A DNA stretch of 64,000 nt from Allopusillimonas sp008369125 (GTDB lineage Bacteria > Pseudomonadota > Gammaproteobacteria > Burkholderiales > Burkholderiaceae_B): NCBI RefSeq assembly GCF_008369125.1, contig NZ_VOAY01000001.1, positions 744,001 through 808,000 of the forward strand. Direction: 5' to 3'. Below are positions 25,148-33,352 of this stretch, piece after piece (within the stretch, counting starts at the first letter, position 1; every line of letters starts with the position of its first letter). A program made the position numbers and the translations under genes. Below the pieces are notes generated by a model. It saw only the letters and a program-made list of their open reading frames with translations, had not been told where the DNA came from and made no database searches.

Positions 25148-26506
25148 ATGCCGAATCTTCGCCTGCCTACCTGGCAGCAAGCGCGCGTAGTATTGTTTTC
25201 ATCTCTTTTTTTGCTTGCTGCGTGCGGTGAGAAAAGCCAACCAGCGCCAGGAGGAATGAAGGTTCCGGTCAGCGTTGTCACCGTTGAACCGCGCAAAACT
25301 GAAATTTTTGTCGAATTACCAGGCCGTGTTGAAGCGGTCAAAGATGCGCAGATTCGCGCGCGGGTCACCGGCATTGTTCAAGAGATTAATTTCGAGCAAG
25401 GCAGAGATATAAAAGAAGGTCAGTTGCTGTTTACCATTGATCCTGCACCTTACACTGCAGTGCGTGATCAGGCTGCCGCCCAGCTCAAAAATGCTGAAGC
25501 CAATGTGCGTAGCGCACGCCTGCTTGCCGATCGCTATACCAAGTTAATCAAGGCAAATGCTGTCAGCCGCCAAGAGTATGACGATGCGGCGGCACGCGCA
25601 GCGCAGGCAGAGGCGTCCGTGGCTGCTGCCAAGGCTGATCTGCAGTCAGCCACAATCAATCTGGACTACACCAAAATTCAGTCGCCGATTGACGGGCGCA
25701 TCGGCAAATCGATGGTGACCGAAGGTGCTTTGGTCAGTGCTACGGAAGCCACGCAGTTGGCCGTCGTGCAGCAGCTTGATCGCGTCTATGTGGATATCAC
25801 CCGTTCAACCACGCAGCTGGCGAACCTGCGCAAGGCGCTCGCCAGTGGGCAACTCACCCAGTCGGAAGACGGCTCGGCGCTCGCTCAGGTGCTGCTTGAG
25901 GACGGTTCCGAGTATGAGCACAAAGGCAAGCTTTTGTTTTCGGGTGTTAGCGTTGACCCAACAACGGGGCAAGTAAATTTGCGCGCACTGTTTGATAACC
26001 CTGATGAGATTCTGCTGCCTGGCATGTATGTGCGGGTCCGTCTTGAGCAGGGTACAGATGAAAAAGCCCTTATCGTTCCAGAACAGGCTGTTCAGCGTAC
26101 AGCCGATGGCTTGAACAGTGTCATGGTGATCAAAGACGGTAAGGTTGCTCCCATGACAGTAGCGCTTGGTCCCCTGGTTAAAGATGGGTATGTCATCTAT
26201 AAAGGGCTTGCTGCCGGAGACGTTGTTATTGTAGAAGGCTTCCAGAAGATTGGCCCGGGAGCCCAAGTGCAGCCAATGCCATGGCAGCCTGGCAAAAAGC
26301 CAGCTAAGCCCGGCGCGGGCGCAGCCGCCAAACCGGGCCAGGGCGATAAAGCCCAGGCAGGAGAAGCACCGGCAGAGCCGGGCAAGCAGGCTCCTGCCGA
26401 CAAACCCGCAGCCGGGGCTGGCAACACCGACGCGGGTGGAGCGGCAGGCGATGCGAGCAAAGCGCCTGATGGTGCTCCTGCATCAAAAGCCAAGACCGAG
26501 GGCTGA
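25148..26506 (+). CDS. acrA: RND efflux periplasmic adaptor (AcrA/MexA family)
   Basis: Periplasmic adaptor linking the inner-membrane pump to the outer-membrane channel. It is a lipoprotein: residues 1-29 end in the lipobox LLAAC. The barrel-sandwich domain starts PVSVVTVEPRKTEIFVELPGRVEAV, an alpha-hairpin follows (LKNAEANVRSARLLADRYTKL and EYDDAAARAAQAEASVAAAKADL), then LDYTKIQSPIDGRIGKS and the beta-barrel. After about residue 385 comes a tail of some 65 residues rich in Pro, Ala, Gly and Lys, longer than in E. coli AcrA. I choose the ATG at 25148 (GGGAG eight bases before) over the GTG at 25127. It is first in the three-gene pump operon. Confidence 0.93.
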   Translation: MPNLRLPTWQQARVVLFSSLFLLAACGEKSQPAPGGMKVPVSVVTVEPRKTEIFVELPGRVEAVKDAQIRARVTGIVQEINFEQGRDIKEGQLLFTIDPAPYTAVRDQAAAQLKNAEANVRSARLLADRYTKLIKANAVSRQEYDDAAARAAQAEASVAAAKADLQSATINLDYTKIQSPIDGRIGKSMVTEGALVSATEATQLAVVQQLDRVYVDITRSTTQLANLRKALASGQLTQSEDGSALAQVLLEDGSEYEHKGKLLFSGVSVDPTTGQVNLRALFDNPDEILLPGMYVRVRLEQGTDEKALIVPEQAVQRTADGLNSVMVIKDGKVAPMTVALGPLVKDGYVIYKGLAAGDVVIVEGFQKIGPGAQVQPMPWQPGKKPAKPGAGAAAKPGQGDKAQAGEAPAEPGKQAPADKPAAGAGNTDAGGAAGDASKAPDGAPASKAKTEG

Positions 26507-26569
26507 TAAGCAGCCAAATCATGCGGGCCCAGTGGGCCCGCTGCGTTAACGCTTCAACAGTGAGCACAC

Positions 26570-29500
26570 ATGCCGCAGTTTTTTATTGACCGTCCGATCT
26601 TTGCGTGGGTTGTGGCCCTGGGCATCGCGCTGGCAGGAATGCTGGCGATTCCCAACATGCCCGTATCCCAGTACCCCGATGTGGCCCCGCCAACCATAAC
26701 TATTAGCGCGACGTACCCCGGCGCTTCGGCCGAAGATGTTTCGACCACGGTGGCCAGCATCATCGAAAACGAGTTAAATGGCGCTAAAGGCCTGCTTTAC
26801 TATGAGTCTGTCAGTGACTCGTACGGCAGTGCGCAGATCACCGCAACTTTTAAACCGGGTATTGATCCCGACCTGGCGCAAGTCGATATCCAGAACCGGC
26901 TGGCCAACGTCACCTCCAAATTACCTGCAGCTGTGACCGCACAGGGCCTTCAAGTGGCCCAAGCAAATACTGGCTTTCTGATGGTGGTAGGGCTGTCATC
27001 CATTGATGGTACTTTGGACGAAACAGCACTCGCCGATTATATTACCCGTTCGATTCAAAACTCGGTTGCACGCGTTCCTGGTGTGGGTAGTTTTCAGCTG
27101 TTTGCCTCGCCTCGTGCCATGCGCATCTGGCTCGATCCAGACAAGCTGACGGGGTTCAATATTAGTGCCCAAGAAGTCAACGCCGCCATCAAGCAGCAAA
27201 ATCTGCTGATTTCTGGTGGCATTCTGGGTTCGCCGCCCAACCCCGAATCGCAGCGCGTGTCGGCACCCATTATCGTCAATGGCCAACTGGCTACCGTTGA
27301 AGAGTTCGGCAACATCGTATTGCGTTCCAATGTCGATGGTTCGGCGGTAACGCTAAAAGACGTGGCCCGCATCGAGGTGGGCTCTGACAATTACCAGTTT
27401 GGTGCCCGCCTTAACGGAAAACCCACGGCTGCTTTCGCCATTGCCCTGTCACCGGGTGCCAATGCGCTGTCCACGGCCGAAGGCGTTCGCTCAAAACTGA
27501 AGGAATTGTCACAGTTTTTTCCTGAAAACATTACCTACGCCATTCCTTACGATACGTCGCCCTACGTAAAGCTTTCTATCGAGCAGGTGGTTCACACGCT
27601 GTTAGAAGCTATGGTGCTGGTGTTTATCGTAATGTTCGTGTTTTTGCAGAACGTGCGATACACATTAATTCCGGCCCTGGTGGTGCCGGTAGCCATTCTC
27701 GGTGCATTTGCCGTCATGATGGCGTTAGGGTTTTCAATCAACGTGCTCACCATGTTTGCCATGGTACTGGCCATCGGTATTCTGGTTGATGATGCCATTG
27801 TGGTGGTCGAGAACGTCGAACGCATCATGGTCGAAGAGGGCATTTCGCCAAAAGAGGCCACCCGCAAGGCGATGCCGCAGATCAGTGGTGCAATTATAGG
27901 CATCACCCTGGTGCTTTCCACGGTGTTTTTGCCACTGGCCTTTCTGTCGGGTTCCGTCGGCGTTATTTACCGACAGTTCTCGGTCGCCATGGCGGTCTCC
28001 ATTATGTTTTCGGGCCTTTTGGCCCTGACATTTACGCCTGCCTTGTGCGTAACCCTGCTCAAGCCCATTCCCAAAGGTCAGCACGAATCAAAACGTGGCT
28101 TTTTCGGATGGTTCAACCGTTCTTTCGATCGTACAACCGATAAATACGAGAGCTGGGTATCAAAAAGCCTGAAGCGTGGCGGGCGCATGATGCTCGTTTA
28201 CCTGCTGTTGCTGGTGGTACTTGGTTGGATGTACATGCGCTTGCCTACGTCGTTTCTTCCTGAAGAAGACCAAGGCTATCTCATTACCAACATCGAACTG
28301 CCCGCGGGCTCAACCGCTAATCGCACGCTCGAAGTCATTAATCAGGTTGAAGACTTTTTCATGGCGCAGCCGCAGGTCGAGAACATCGTTGCCATACGGG
28401 GCTTCAGTTTTAACGGTAACGGGTTGAATGCCGCACTTGCGTTTGTGACCCTTAAAGATTTTTCCGAACGACCAGGGCCCGAGAACTCTGCACAGGCGCT
28501 AGCGGCCAAAGGAACCCAGCATCTGCTGTTTGGCATACCTGACGCAATGGTGTTTGCTATTACGCCTCCAGCCATTTCTGAACTGGGCAATGCAACAGGC
28601 TTTGATTTGCGGCTCGAAGATCGGGGTGGCCTCGGTCATGAAGCCTTAACTGCAGCCTCACAGCAATTGCTGCAGTTGGCCGCGAAGAGCCCGATTCTTG
28701 CTGATACGCGTATTACGGGCCTGGCAGGCGGCAAACAACTTAAGGTCAATATAGACCGGGAGAAAGCGGCAGCACTGGGCGTTGATTTTTCCGAGGCGGC
28801 TGCGCTGATTTCCAGCTCGCTCGGCTCGTCTTATTTGGGCAACTTTACCAATCAGGGCTGGGTGCAGAACGTCTGGATGCAGGCGGAGCAGGACCAGCGC
28901 ATGTCGGTCGACGATATTCTCAAGCTCAACGCCCGTAATAATGAGGGCAAGATGGTGCCGTTGGCATCGTTTGTATCGACTTCCTGGACGACAGGCCCGG
29001 TGCAGGTGGTGCGCTATAACAGCTACGAGACCGTGCGCATCGGTGGCGCTGCGAAGCCGGGGTACGCAACCGGTGACGCCATGGCCGAAATGGAGCGACT
29101 GGTCGCACAATTGCCGGCTGGTATCGGATTCGAATGGACAGGGCTGTCATATCAAGAGATCCAGGCGGGCAACCAGACCAGCATTCTGATGGCACTGTCA
29201 ATTTTGATCGTGTTCATGGTGTTGGCTGCGCTGTATGAAAGCTGGGCCATTCCGCTGTCGGTACTTATGGCAGTGCCATTGGGTATGCTTGGAGCGGTAC
29301 TCATGATTGCCAGCAAAGGCATGTCGAATGACGTGTACTTCCAGGTTGGCATGGTGACGGTGATCGGTTTGGCGGCCAAAAACGCCATTCTGATTGTCGA
29401 GTTTGCCAAAGATCTTCATGCGGAGGGGATGGGCTTGGTTGAGGCGACGGTGCACGCTGCACGCCTGCGTTTCCGGCCAATTCTCATGACGTCATTTGCC

Positions 29501-29773
29501 TTTATTCTTGGGGTGCTTCCACTTGCCCTGGCTACTGGGGCCAGCTCTGCCAGCCAGAATGCTGTTGGTTTTGGCGTATTGGGGGGTATGCTGGCGGCAA
29601 CGCCACTGGCGGTGTTGTTCGTGCCAGTGTTCTTTGTTGTGGTGTTGCGACTGTTCAAGACTAAGATCAAGGTTATTGGCAAGGATTCAGCGTCAAACCA
29701 TGATGGCGTTACGCCACCTACTACGCCGCCCCCATCGGGACATGATGTAAAACACCGTGAGGATCAAGTATGA
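26570..29773 (+). CDS. acrB: RND efflux pump inner-membrane transporter (AcrB/MexB, HAE1 family)
   Basis: Proton-driven trimeric drug exporter. It begins MPQFFIDRPIFAWVVALGIALAGM, typical of HAE1 pumps. The proton-relay Asp pair is in AIGILVDDAIVVVENVERI near residue 407, and the matching lysine-containing segment GLAAKNAILIVEFAKDL lies near residue 935. Two large periplasmic loops follow membrane segments 1 and 7. 1067 residues is slightly longer than AcrB because of a polar C-terminal tail. The stop overlaps the next gene by four bases. Substrates cannot be read from sequence; broad amphiphilic drugs, dyes and detergents are the family pattern. Confidence 0.96.
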   Translation: MPQFFIDRPIFAWVVALGIALAGMLAIPNMPVSQYPDVAPPTITISATYPGASAEDVSTTVASIIENELNGAKGLLYYESVSDSYGSAQITATFKPGIDPDLAQVDIQNRLANVTSKLPAAVTAQGLQVAQANTGFLMVVGLSSIDGTLDETALADYITRSIQNSVARVPGVGSFQLFASPRAMRIWLDPDKLTGFNISAQEVNAAIKQQNLLISGGILGSPPNPESQRVSAPIIVNGQLATVEEFGNIVLRSNVDGSAVTLKDVARIEVGSDNYQFGARLNGKPTAAFAIALSPGANALSTAEGVRSKLKELSQFFPENITYAIPYDTSPYVKLSIEQVVHTLLEAMVLVFIVMFVFLQNVRYTLIPALVVPVAILGAFAVMMALGFSINVLTMFAMVLAIGILVDDAIVVVENVERIMVEEGISPKEATRKAMPQISGAIIGITLVLSTVFLPLAFLSGSVGVIYRQFSVAMAVSIMFSGLLALTFTPALCVTLLKPIPKGQHESKRGFFGWFNRSFDRTTDKYESWVSKSLKRGGRMMLVYLLLLVVLGWMYMRLPTSFLPEEDQGYLITNIELPAGSTANRTLEVINQVEDFFMAQPQVENIVAIRGFSFNGNGLNAALAFVTLKDFSERPGPENSAQALAAKGTQHLLFGIPDAMVFAITPPAISELGNATGFDLRLEDRGGLGHEALTAASQQLLQLAAKSPILADTRITGLAGGKQLKVNIDREKAAALGVDFSEAAALISSSLGSSYLGNFTNQGWVQNVWMQAEQDQRMSVDDILKLNARNNEGKMVPLASFVSTSWTTGPVQVVRYNSYETVRIGGAAKPGYATGDAMAEMERLVAQLPAGIGFEWTGLSYQEIQAGNQTSILMALSILIVFMVLAALYESWAIPLSVLMAVPLGMLGAVLMIASKGMSNDVYFQVGMVTVIGLAAKNAILIVEFAKDLHAEGMGLVEATVHAARLRFRPILMTSFAFILGVLPLALATGASSASQNAVGFGVLGGMLAATPLAVLFVPVFFVVVLRLFKTKIKVIGKDSASNHDGVTPPTTPPPSGHDVKHREDQV

Positions 29774-31365
29774 ATGACGGTATCTTGAACCAAAGTCTTG
29801 ATGTGTTGCAGCGCCCGGCCGTACCACAGCGCCCAGCGCGCGGGAACACGACAAGCAAAGGATTGCGCCGTGCTGCTCTGCCGACGCTGATCGCGATGAC
29901 GCTGGGGGGGTGCTCGCTCGCACCACATTATGAGCGCCCTGATGCGCCGATACCGCAGCAATACCCCGACGCCGGCTCAGTCACCAATGCTGGGCCGCGC
30001 AGTGCGGCGCAGTCAGCACCTTCGGCGGCTGTTAGCGCCGATCTGGGCTGGGCTGAATTCTTCACCGATGAACGGCTCAAGGCGCTGATCAGGCTGGCAC
30101 TCGCCAATAATCGCGATATGCGTATTGCCGTGGAGCGTGTTGAAGAAGCGCGTGCACAATATGGTGTGGCCGAGAGTGATCGGTTTCCGACCATAGGCGC
30201 AGGCGCTAATGCGCAGGTCACGCGTTCTCCCGAAAACATGCGTATGGGCGGGTCCAGCTCGCCTAGCGTGGCACGCTCGTACATGGCCGGCATCGGCTTG
30301 ACCGCCTTTGAACTCGACTTTTTCGGACGCGTTCGCAATCTCAGCGAGGCAGCATTCCAGCAATATCTGGCGACAGCCCAAGGGCGGCGCACGGTGCACA
30401 TCAATCTGGTGTCACAGGTGGCAGAAGCCTATTTCAGGCTGCGCACGGCACAAGATCTTGAGTCGCTGATGCGGCGTACGATAGATTCACGCAAAAACAC
30501 GCTGGCACTCGTTAAGGCGCGCTACGATGCCGGTATTGCCTCCGCCCTCGATCTGGCTCAGGCGCGTGGGCAGCTTGATACCGTACGTGCTGACTTGGCG
30601 GGCATACGGCGTTCAGAAGCGCAGGCGCTCAACGCCCTGCAGTTGCTGCTCGGTGTGCAGTTGCCCGATACTCTGCCCAAACCCGGTACATTCAGCCGCG
30701 ACCAAGTACTTGCCGCAATCCCTGTAGGCCTGCCTTCAGAGCTGCTTGAACGGCGTCCCGACATTATGGGGGCCGAAAATGCATTGCTGGGGGCTAATGC
30801 CAACATCGGCGCGGCCAGGGCGGCATTCTTCCCAAATATATCCATTACGGGTCTGCTGGGTTTTGCCAGCCCTCAGCTAGGTGGGCTGTTTGGTTCGGGG
30901 CAGCGCTATTGGCAGTACGCTCCGCAAATACAAATCCCTATTTTTGCCGGTGGCGTGCGGGGCAATCTGGAAGTGGCCGAGGCACGCAAAAACATTGCAG
31001 TGTCGCAGTATGAAAAAGCCATTCAGACCGCGTTTCGTGAGGTGGCTGATGCGTTGGCGGGAGAGGCCACTTATGCCGACCAGCTTGACGCACTGCGGGC
31101 AGTCGAAGCCTCTGCAGCAGAGTCGCTCAAGCTTGCTCAACTCCGTTACGAGACGGGTGTAGACAGTTTTCTGCAGGTGCAAAATGCCGAGGTAAATTTG
31201 TACACCGTGCAGCAATCCTTTCTGCAAACAGGCATGGATTCTCTGATGAATCGGGTCGAGTTGTACAAGGCCCTTGGTGGTGGCTGGCTCGAAGACACGG
31301 CCAAACCAGTGCCAGGTACTGAAGCTGACCGTGTGCACGGTGAAGTTCAGGGTACCAATCCTTAG
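29770..31365 (+). CDS. oprM: Outer-membrane efflux channel lipoprotein (OprM/NodT family)
   Basis: Trimeric outer-membrane channel that completes the RND pump. The lipobox LGGCSLAPHYERPDAP at about residue 45 is the standard start of OprM-type channels. Two outer-membrane efflux (OEP) repeats follow, each with LDLAQARGQLDT/YETGVDSFLQVQNAEVNL-type helices, plus the conserved RPDIMGAENALLGANANIGAARAAFFP. The N-terminus carries about 30 extra polar residues before the hydrophobic signal core, unusual for a signal peptide; a start inside this stretch is possible but no better ATG with a ribosome site is present. 531 residues. Confidence 0.93.
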   Translation: MNDGILNQSLDVLQRPAVPQRPARGNTTSKGLRRAALPTLIAMTLGGCSLAPHYERPDAPIPQQYPDAGSVTNAGPRSAAQSAPSAAVSADLGWAEFFTDERLKALIRLALANNRDMRIAVERVEEARAQYGVAESDRFPTIGAGANAQVTRSPENMRMGGSSSPSVARSYMAGIGLTAFELDFFGRVRNLSEAAFQQYLATAQGRRTVHINLVSQVAEAYFRLRTAQDLESLMRRTIDSRKNTLALVKARYDAGIASALDLAQARGQLDTVRADLAGIRRSEAQALNALQLLLGVQLPDTLPKPGTFSRDQVLAAIPVGLPSELLERRPDIMGAENALLGANANIGAARAAFFPNISITGLLGFASPQLGGLFGSGQRYWQYAPQIQIPIFAGGVRGNLEVAEARKNIAVSQYEKAIQTAFREVADALAGEATYADQLDALRAVEASAAESLKLAQLRYETGVDSFLQVQNAEVNLYTVQQSFLQTGMDSLMNRVELYKALGGGWLEDTAKPVPGTEADRVHGEVQGTNP

Positions 31366-31933
31366 ACGATTACGGCCCAGTATCCGCTGGTAGGAAAAAA
31401 CCGCCGCTGCACTGGTTTCTGGTGCAGCGGCGTACTTAATGATGCGCCCGGCACGGCACGCCTTCAGCAATCCTGCTGTGTCAAATTCTGAACTAAAAAT
31501 TAAATCCAAACAGATCGGATATATCTGCAGGGATCTTCATGCCAAGCGCGTTCTAGGAAGACTGTGAACAAGTCCGACGCCGAGAAAATAGACTCAATAA
31601 AATCAATCGTTACGGCATCGGGCTCCACTAAAATCCGACTTATTCAGAGCTTCCCTAGCTGTTTTATTGGTTGGCTAAATCGTTCGCTTATCAAGACGTC
31701 CAACAGTCCAGGCAACAAGCTAAGAAGCTCTATGAGCTAGCTAAATAGATCGTCTTGGGCGAATAGATAGCAGGCGGCCAAAACAAGTCGCATTTTTCTA
31801 TTCACAAGCACAATCTATCCCTGGACATTTCTTCTCGTCGGTTCTGCATAGGCAGAGCGGCGGGGGACAAGGCTGGCATAAAAGGCGATAATGGGCTTTG
31901 TTCACTTTTGCAACCAGGAAGACGAGGCTATAG
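31366..31933. other. Long gene-free, AT-richer stretch upstream of pdxJ
   Basis: About 570 bases. From about 31480 on, the text is visibly richer in A and T than the flanking genes and no frame resembles a known protein. A short open run near 31660-31745 can be read as a protein end (LFYWLAKSF then YQDVQQSRQQAKKLYELAK), but it has no start and is not kept in one frame upstream, so it may be a decayed gene end or chance. The promoter of pdxJ should lie in the last 100 bases. Confidence 0.45.
31402..31432 (-). terminator. Hairpin with leftward T run after oprM
   Basis: Perfect 11-base arms CGCCGCTGCAC and GTGCAGCGGCG. On the minus strand the stem is followed by G and then six T, a good leftward terminator. 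On the plus strand the same stem, 37 bases past oprM, has no T run but could still protect the efflux message. No leftward gene is seen to its right. Confidence 0.65.
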
Positions 31934-32734
31934 ATGGAATTGGGCGTAAATATTGATCATGTCGCAACCTTGCGTGAGCAGCGACACACAACGTATCCCG
32001 ATCCCATCGAGGCCGCATTGCGGGCGGAAGAGGCTGGGGCAGATCTGATCACGCTGCACTTGCGGGAAGACCGGCGTCATATCCAGGATGCCGACGTCGA
32101 TGCCATTTTGCCACTGCTGCGCACGCGCATGAATTTAGAATGTGCAATCACGTCTGAAATGCTGGCCATTGCCTGCAGGGTACGCCCGCACGATGTCTGC
32201 CTGGTGCCAGAAAAACGTGAAGAACTCACGACCGAGGGCGGTCTTGATGTCGCTGGTCACTTTGAGCATGTTCGTCAGGCTGTTGCGCAACTGCAAGATG
32301 CAGGCATACGGGTGTCGCTCTTTATAGACCCTGAAGCAGAACAAGTTGATGCCGCGTTCCGCTCAGGTGCAACGGTTATCGAACTGCACACCGGTGCTTA
32401 TGCCGAAGCCGCCGAGAGGCTGATCATGGCGCCCGTCTCCGAGGGTACGCCTGCGCCCTACAAGGTGCTCACAGCGCTCACTTCCGATTCTGCCGCGCAG
32501 TCACCGGCCGTAGGTTTTGAGCTTGCACGATTGCGCTCAGCAATTGCACAGGGCGTAAGGCATGGTTTGCGGGTTAATGCAGGCCACGGCCTACATTACA
32601 ACAACGTCGGGCCTATCGTCGCATTGCCCGGCATTGTCGAACTGAATATCGGTCATGCCATTGTGGCCCGTGCCGTATTCGATGGCTGGGAGAAAGCCAT
32701 CCGCGACATGAAAGCATTATTAAGAAAGGGTTGA
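31934..32734 (+). CDS. pdxJ: Pyridoxine 5'-phosphate synthase
   Basis: Final step of the DXP-dependent vitamin B6 pathway: condenses 3-amino-2-oxopropyl phosphate with 1-deoxyxylulose 5-phosphate. It starts MELGVNIDHVATLREQR, with the conserved catalytic Glu region at LECAITSEML and CLVPEKREELTTEGGLDV, and the phosphate-binding NAGHGLHYNNV near the C-terminus. 266 residues, a little longer than E. coli PdxJ because of an insertion around VSEGTPAPYKVL. The usual E. coli neighbour acpS is missing here. A nitroreductase gene follows two bases later and is likely co-transcribed. The DXP substrate derives from the pathway in which dxr (near the right end of the window) competes. Confidence 0.96.
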   Translation: MELGVNIDHVATLREQRHTTYPDPIEAALRAEEAGADLITLHLREDRRHIQDADVDAILPLLRTRMNLECAITSEMLAIACRVRPHDVCLVPEKREELTTEGGLDVAGHFEHVRQAVAQLQDAGIRVSLFIDPEAEQVDAAFRSGATVIELHTGAYAEAAERLIMAPVSEGTPAPYKVLTALTSDSAAQSPAVGFELARLRSAIAQGVRHGLRVNAGHGLHYNNVGPIVALPGIVELNIGHAIVARAVFDGWEKAIRDMKALLRKG

Positions 32735-32736
32735 AA

Positions 32737-33324
32737 ATGTCTGTATCTGTATCGGTAGCACCTGTTGAAAGCCTGCTGAGCCGTCGTTCTGTGAAATTAG
32801 TGCAGGCTCCTGCACCCTCAGACGAAGAGCTCTCCCTCATTTTCGAAGCCGCCATGCGCGCGCCAGATCATGGTCGGCTACGCCCCTGGCGTTTCGCCGT
32901 TATTCGTGGCGATGCGGTTAGCCAGCTGGCCGACATGACGTTATCTCGCACCAAAGAAGCGGGTGTCGAACTGGCACCAGGCAAAGAAGAAAGTGTGCGC
33001 CGTTGGCTGGCCAAGGTACCTATGCTTATTGCCGTGGCGTGCCGCCTGGATCACGCCAATACCAAAATCCCCGAACGCGAGCGCATGCTGGCCACCGGTG
33101 CGGCTGTCACCAATATGTTGAACGCGGCTCATATGCTTGGATACGGCGCCTTCTGGAGCACCGGCTTGGGTACGTATATTGACGAGGTTGCCGAAGACCT
33201 GGGCTTTGACCCACTCGACTACATCTTCATGGGGTATGTTTCACTGGGCACGCCCATCAATCAGATGCCAGCCATGGAACGTCCTGATTTCCACGAATAT
33301 GTCACCGAATGGTCGGGTGTCTAG
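32737..33324 (+). CDS. Nitroreductase family flavoprotein (YdjA-like)
   Basis: FMN-dependent oxidoreductase of the small YdjA type. LLSRRSVKLVQAPAPSDEEL matches the usual start with the FMN phosphate-binding RRS. MRAPDHGRLRPWRFAVIRG is the hallmark of YdjA relatives, and GAAVTNMLNAAHMLGYGAFWSTG is the conserved helix-loop. 195 residues. I start at the ATG at 32737, preceded by AAAGGG; the gene follows pdxJ almost directly. The native substrate of this group is unknown. It may be a flavin-dependent detoxification enzyme; a link to B6 metabolism is only suggested by position. Confidence 0.88.
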   Translation: MSVSVSVAPVESLLSRRSVKLVQAPAPSDEELSLIFEAAMRAPDHGRLRPWRFAVIRGDAVSQLADMTLSRTKEAGVELAPGKEESVRRWLAKVPMLIAVACRLDHANTKIPERERMLATGAAVTNMLNAAHMLGYGAFWSTGLGTYIDEVAEDLGFDPLDYIFMGYVSLGTPINQMPAMERPDFHEYVTEWSGV

Positions 33325-33352
33325 GGCCTCGTTTACCATTTGGAGCGGGAAG

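Noticed and set aside
30877..31509. Leftward frame of 210 codons overlapping oprM
   Set aside because: Mostly antisense to oprM. It was considered as the source for the leftward terminator at 31402, but that hairpin lies inside the frame.
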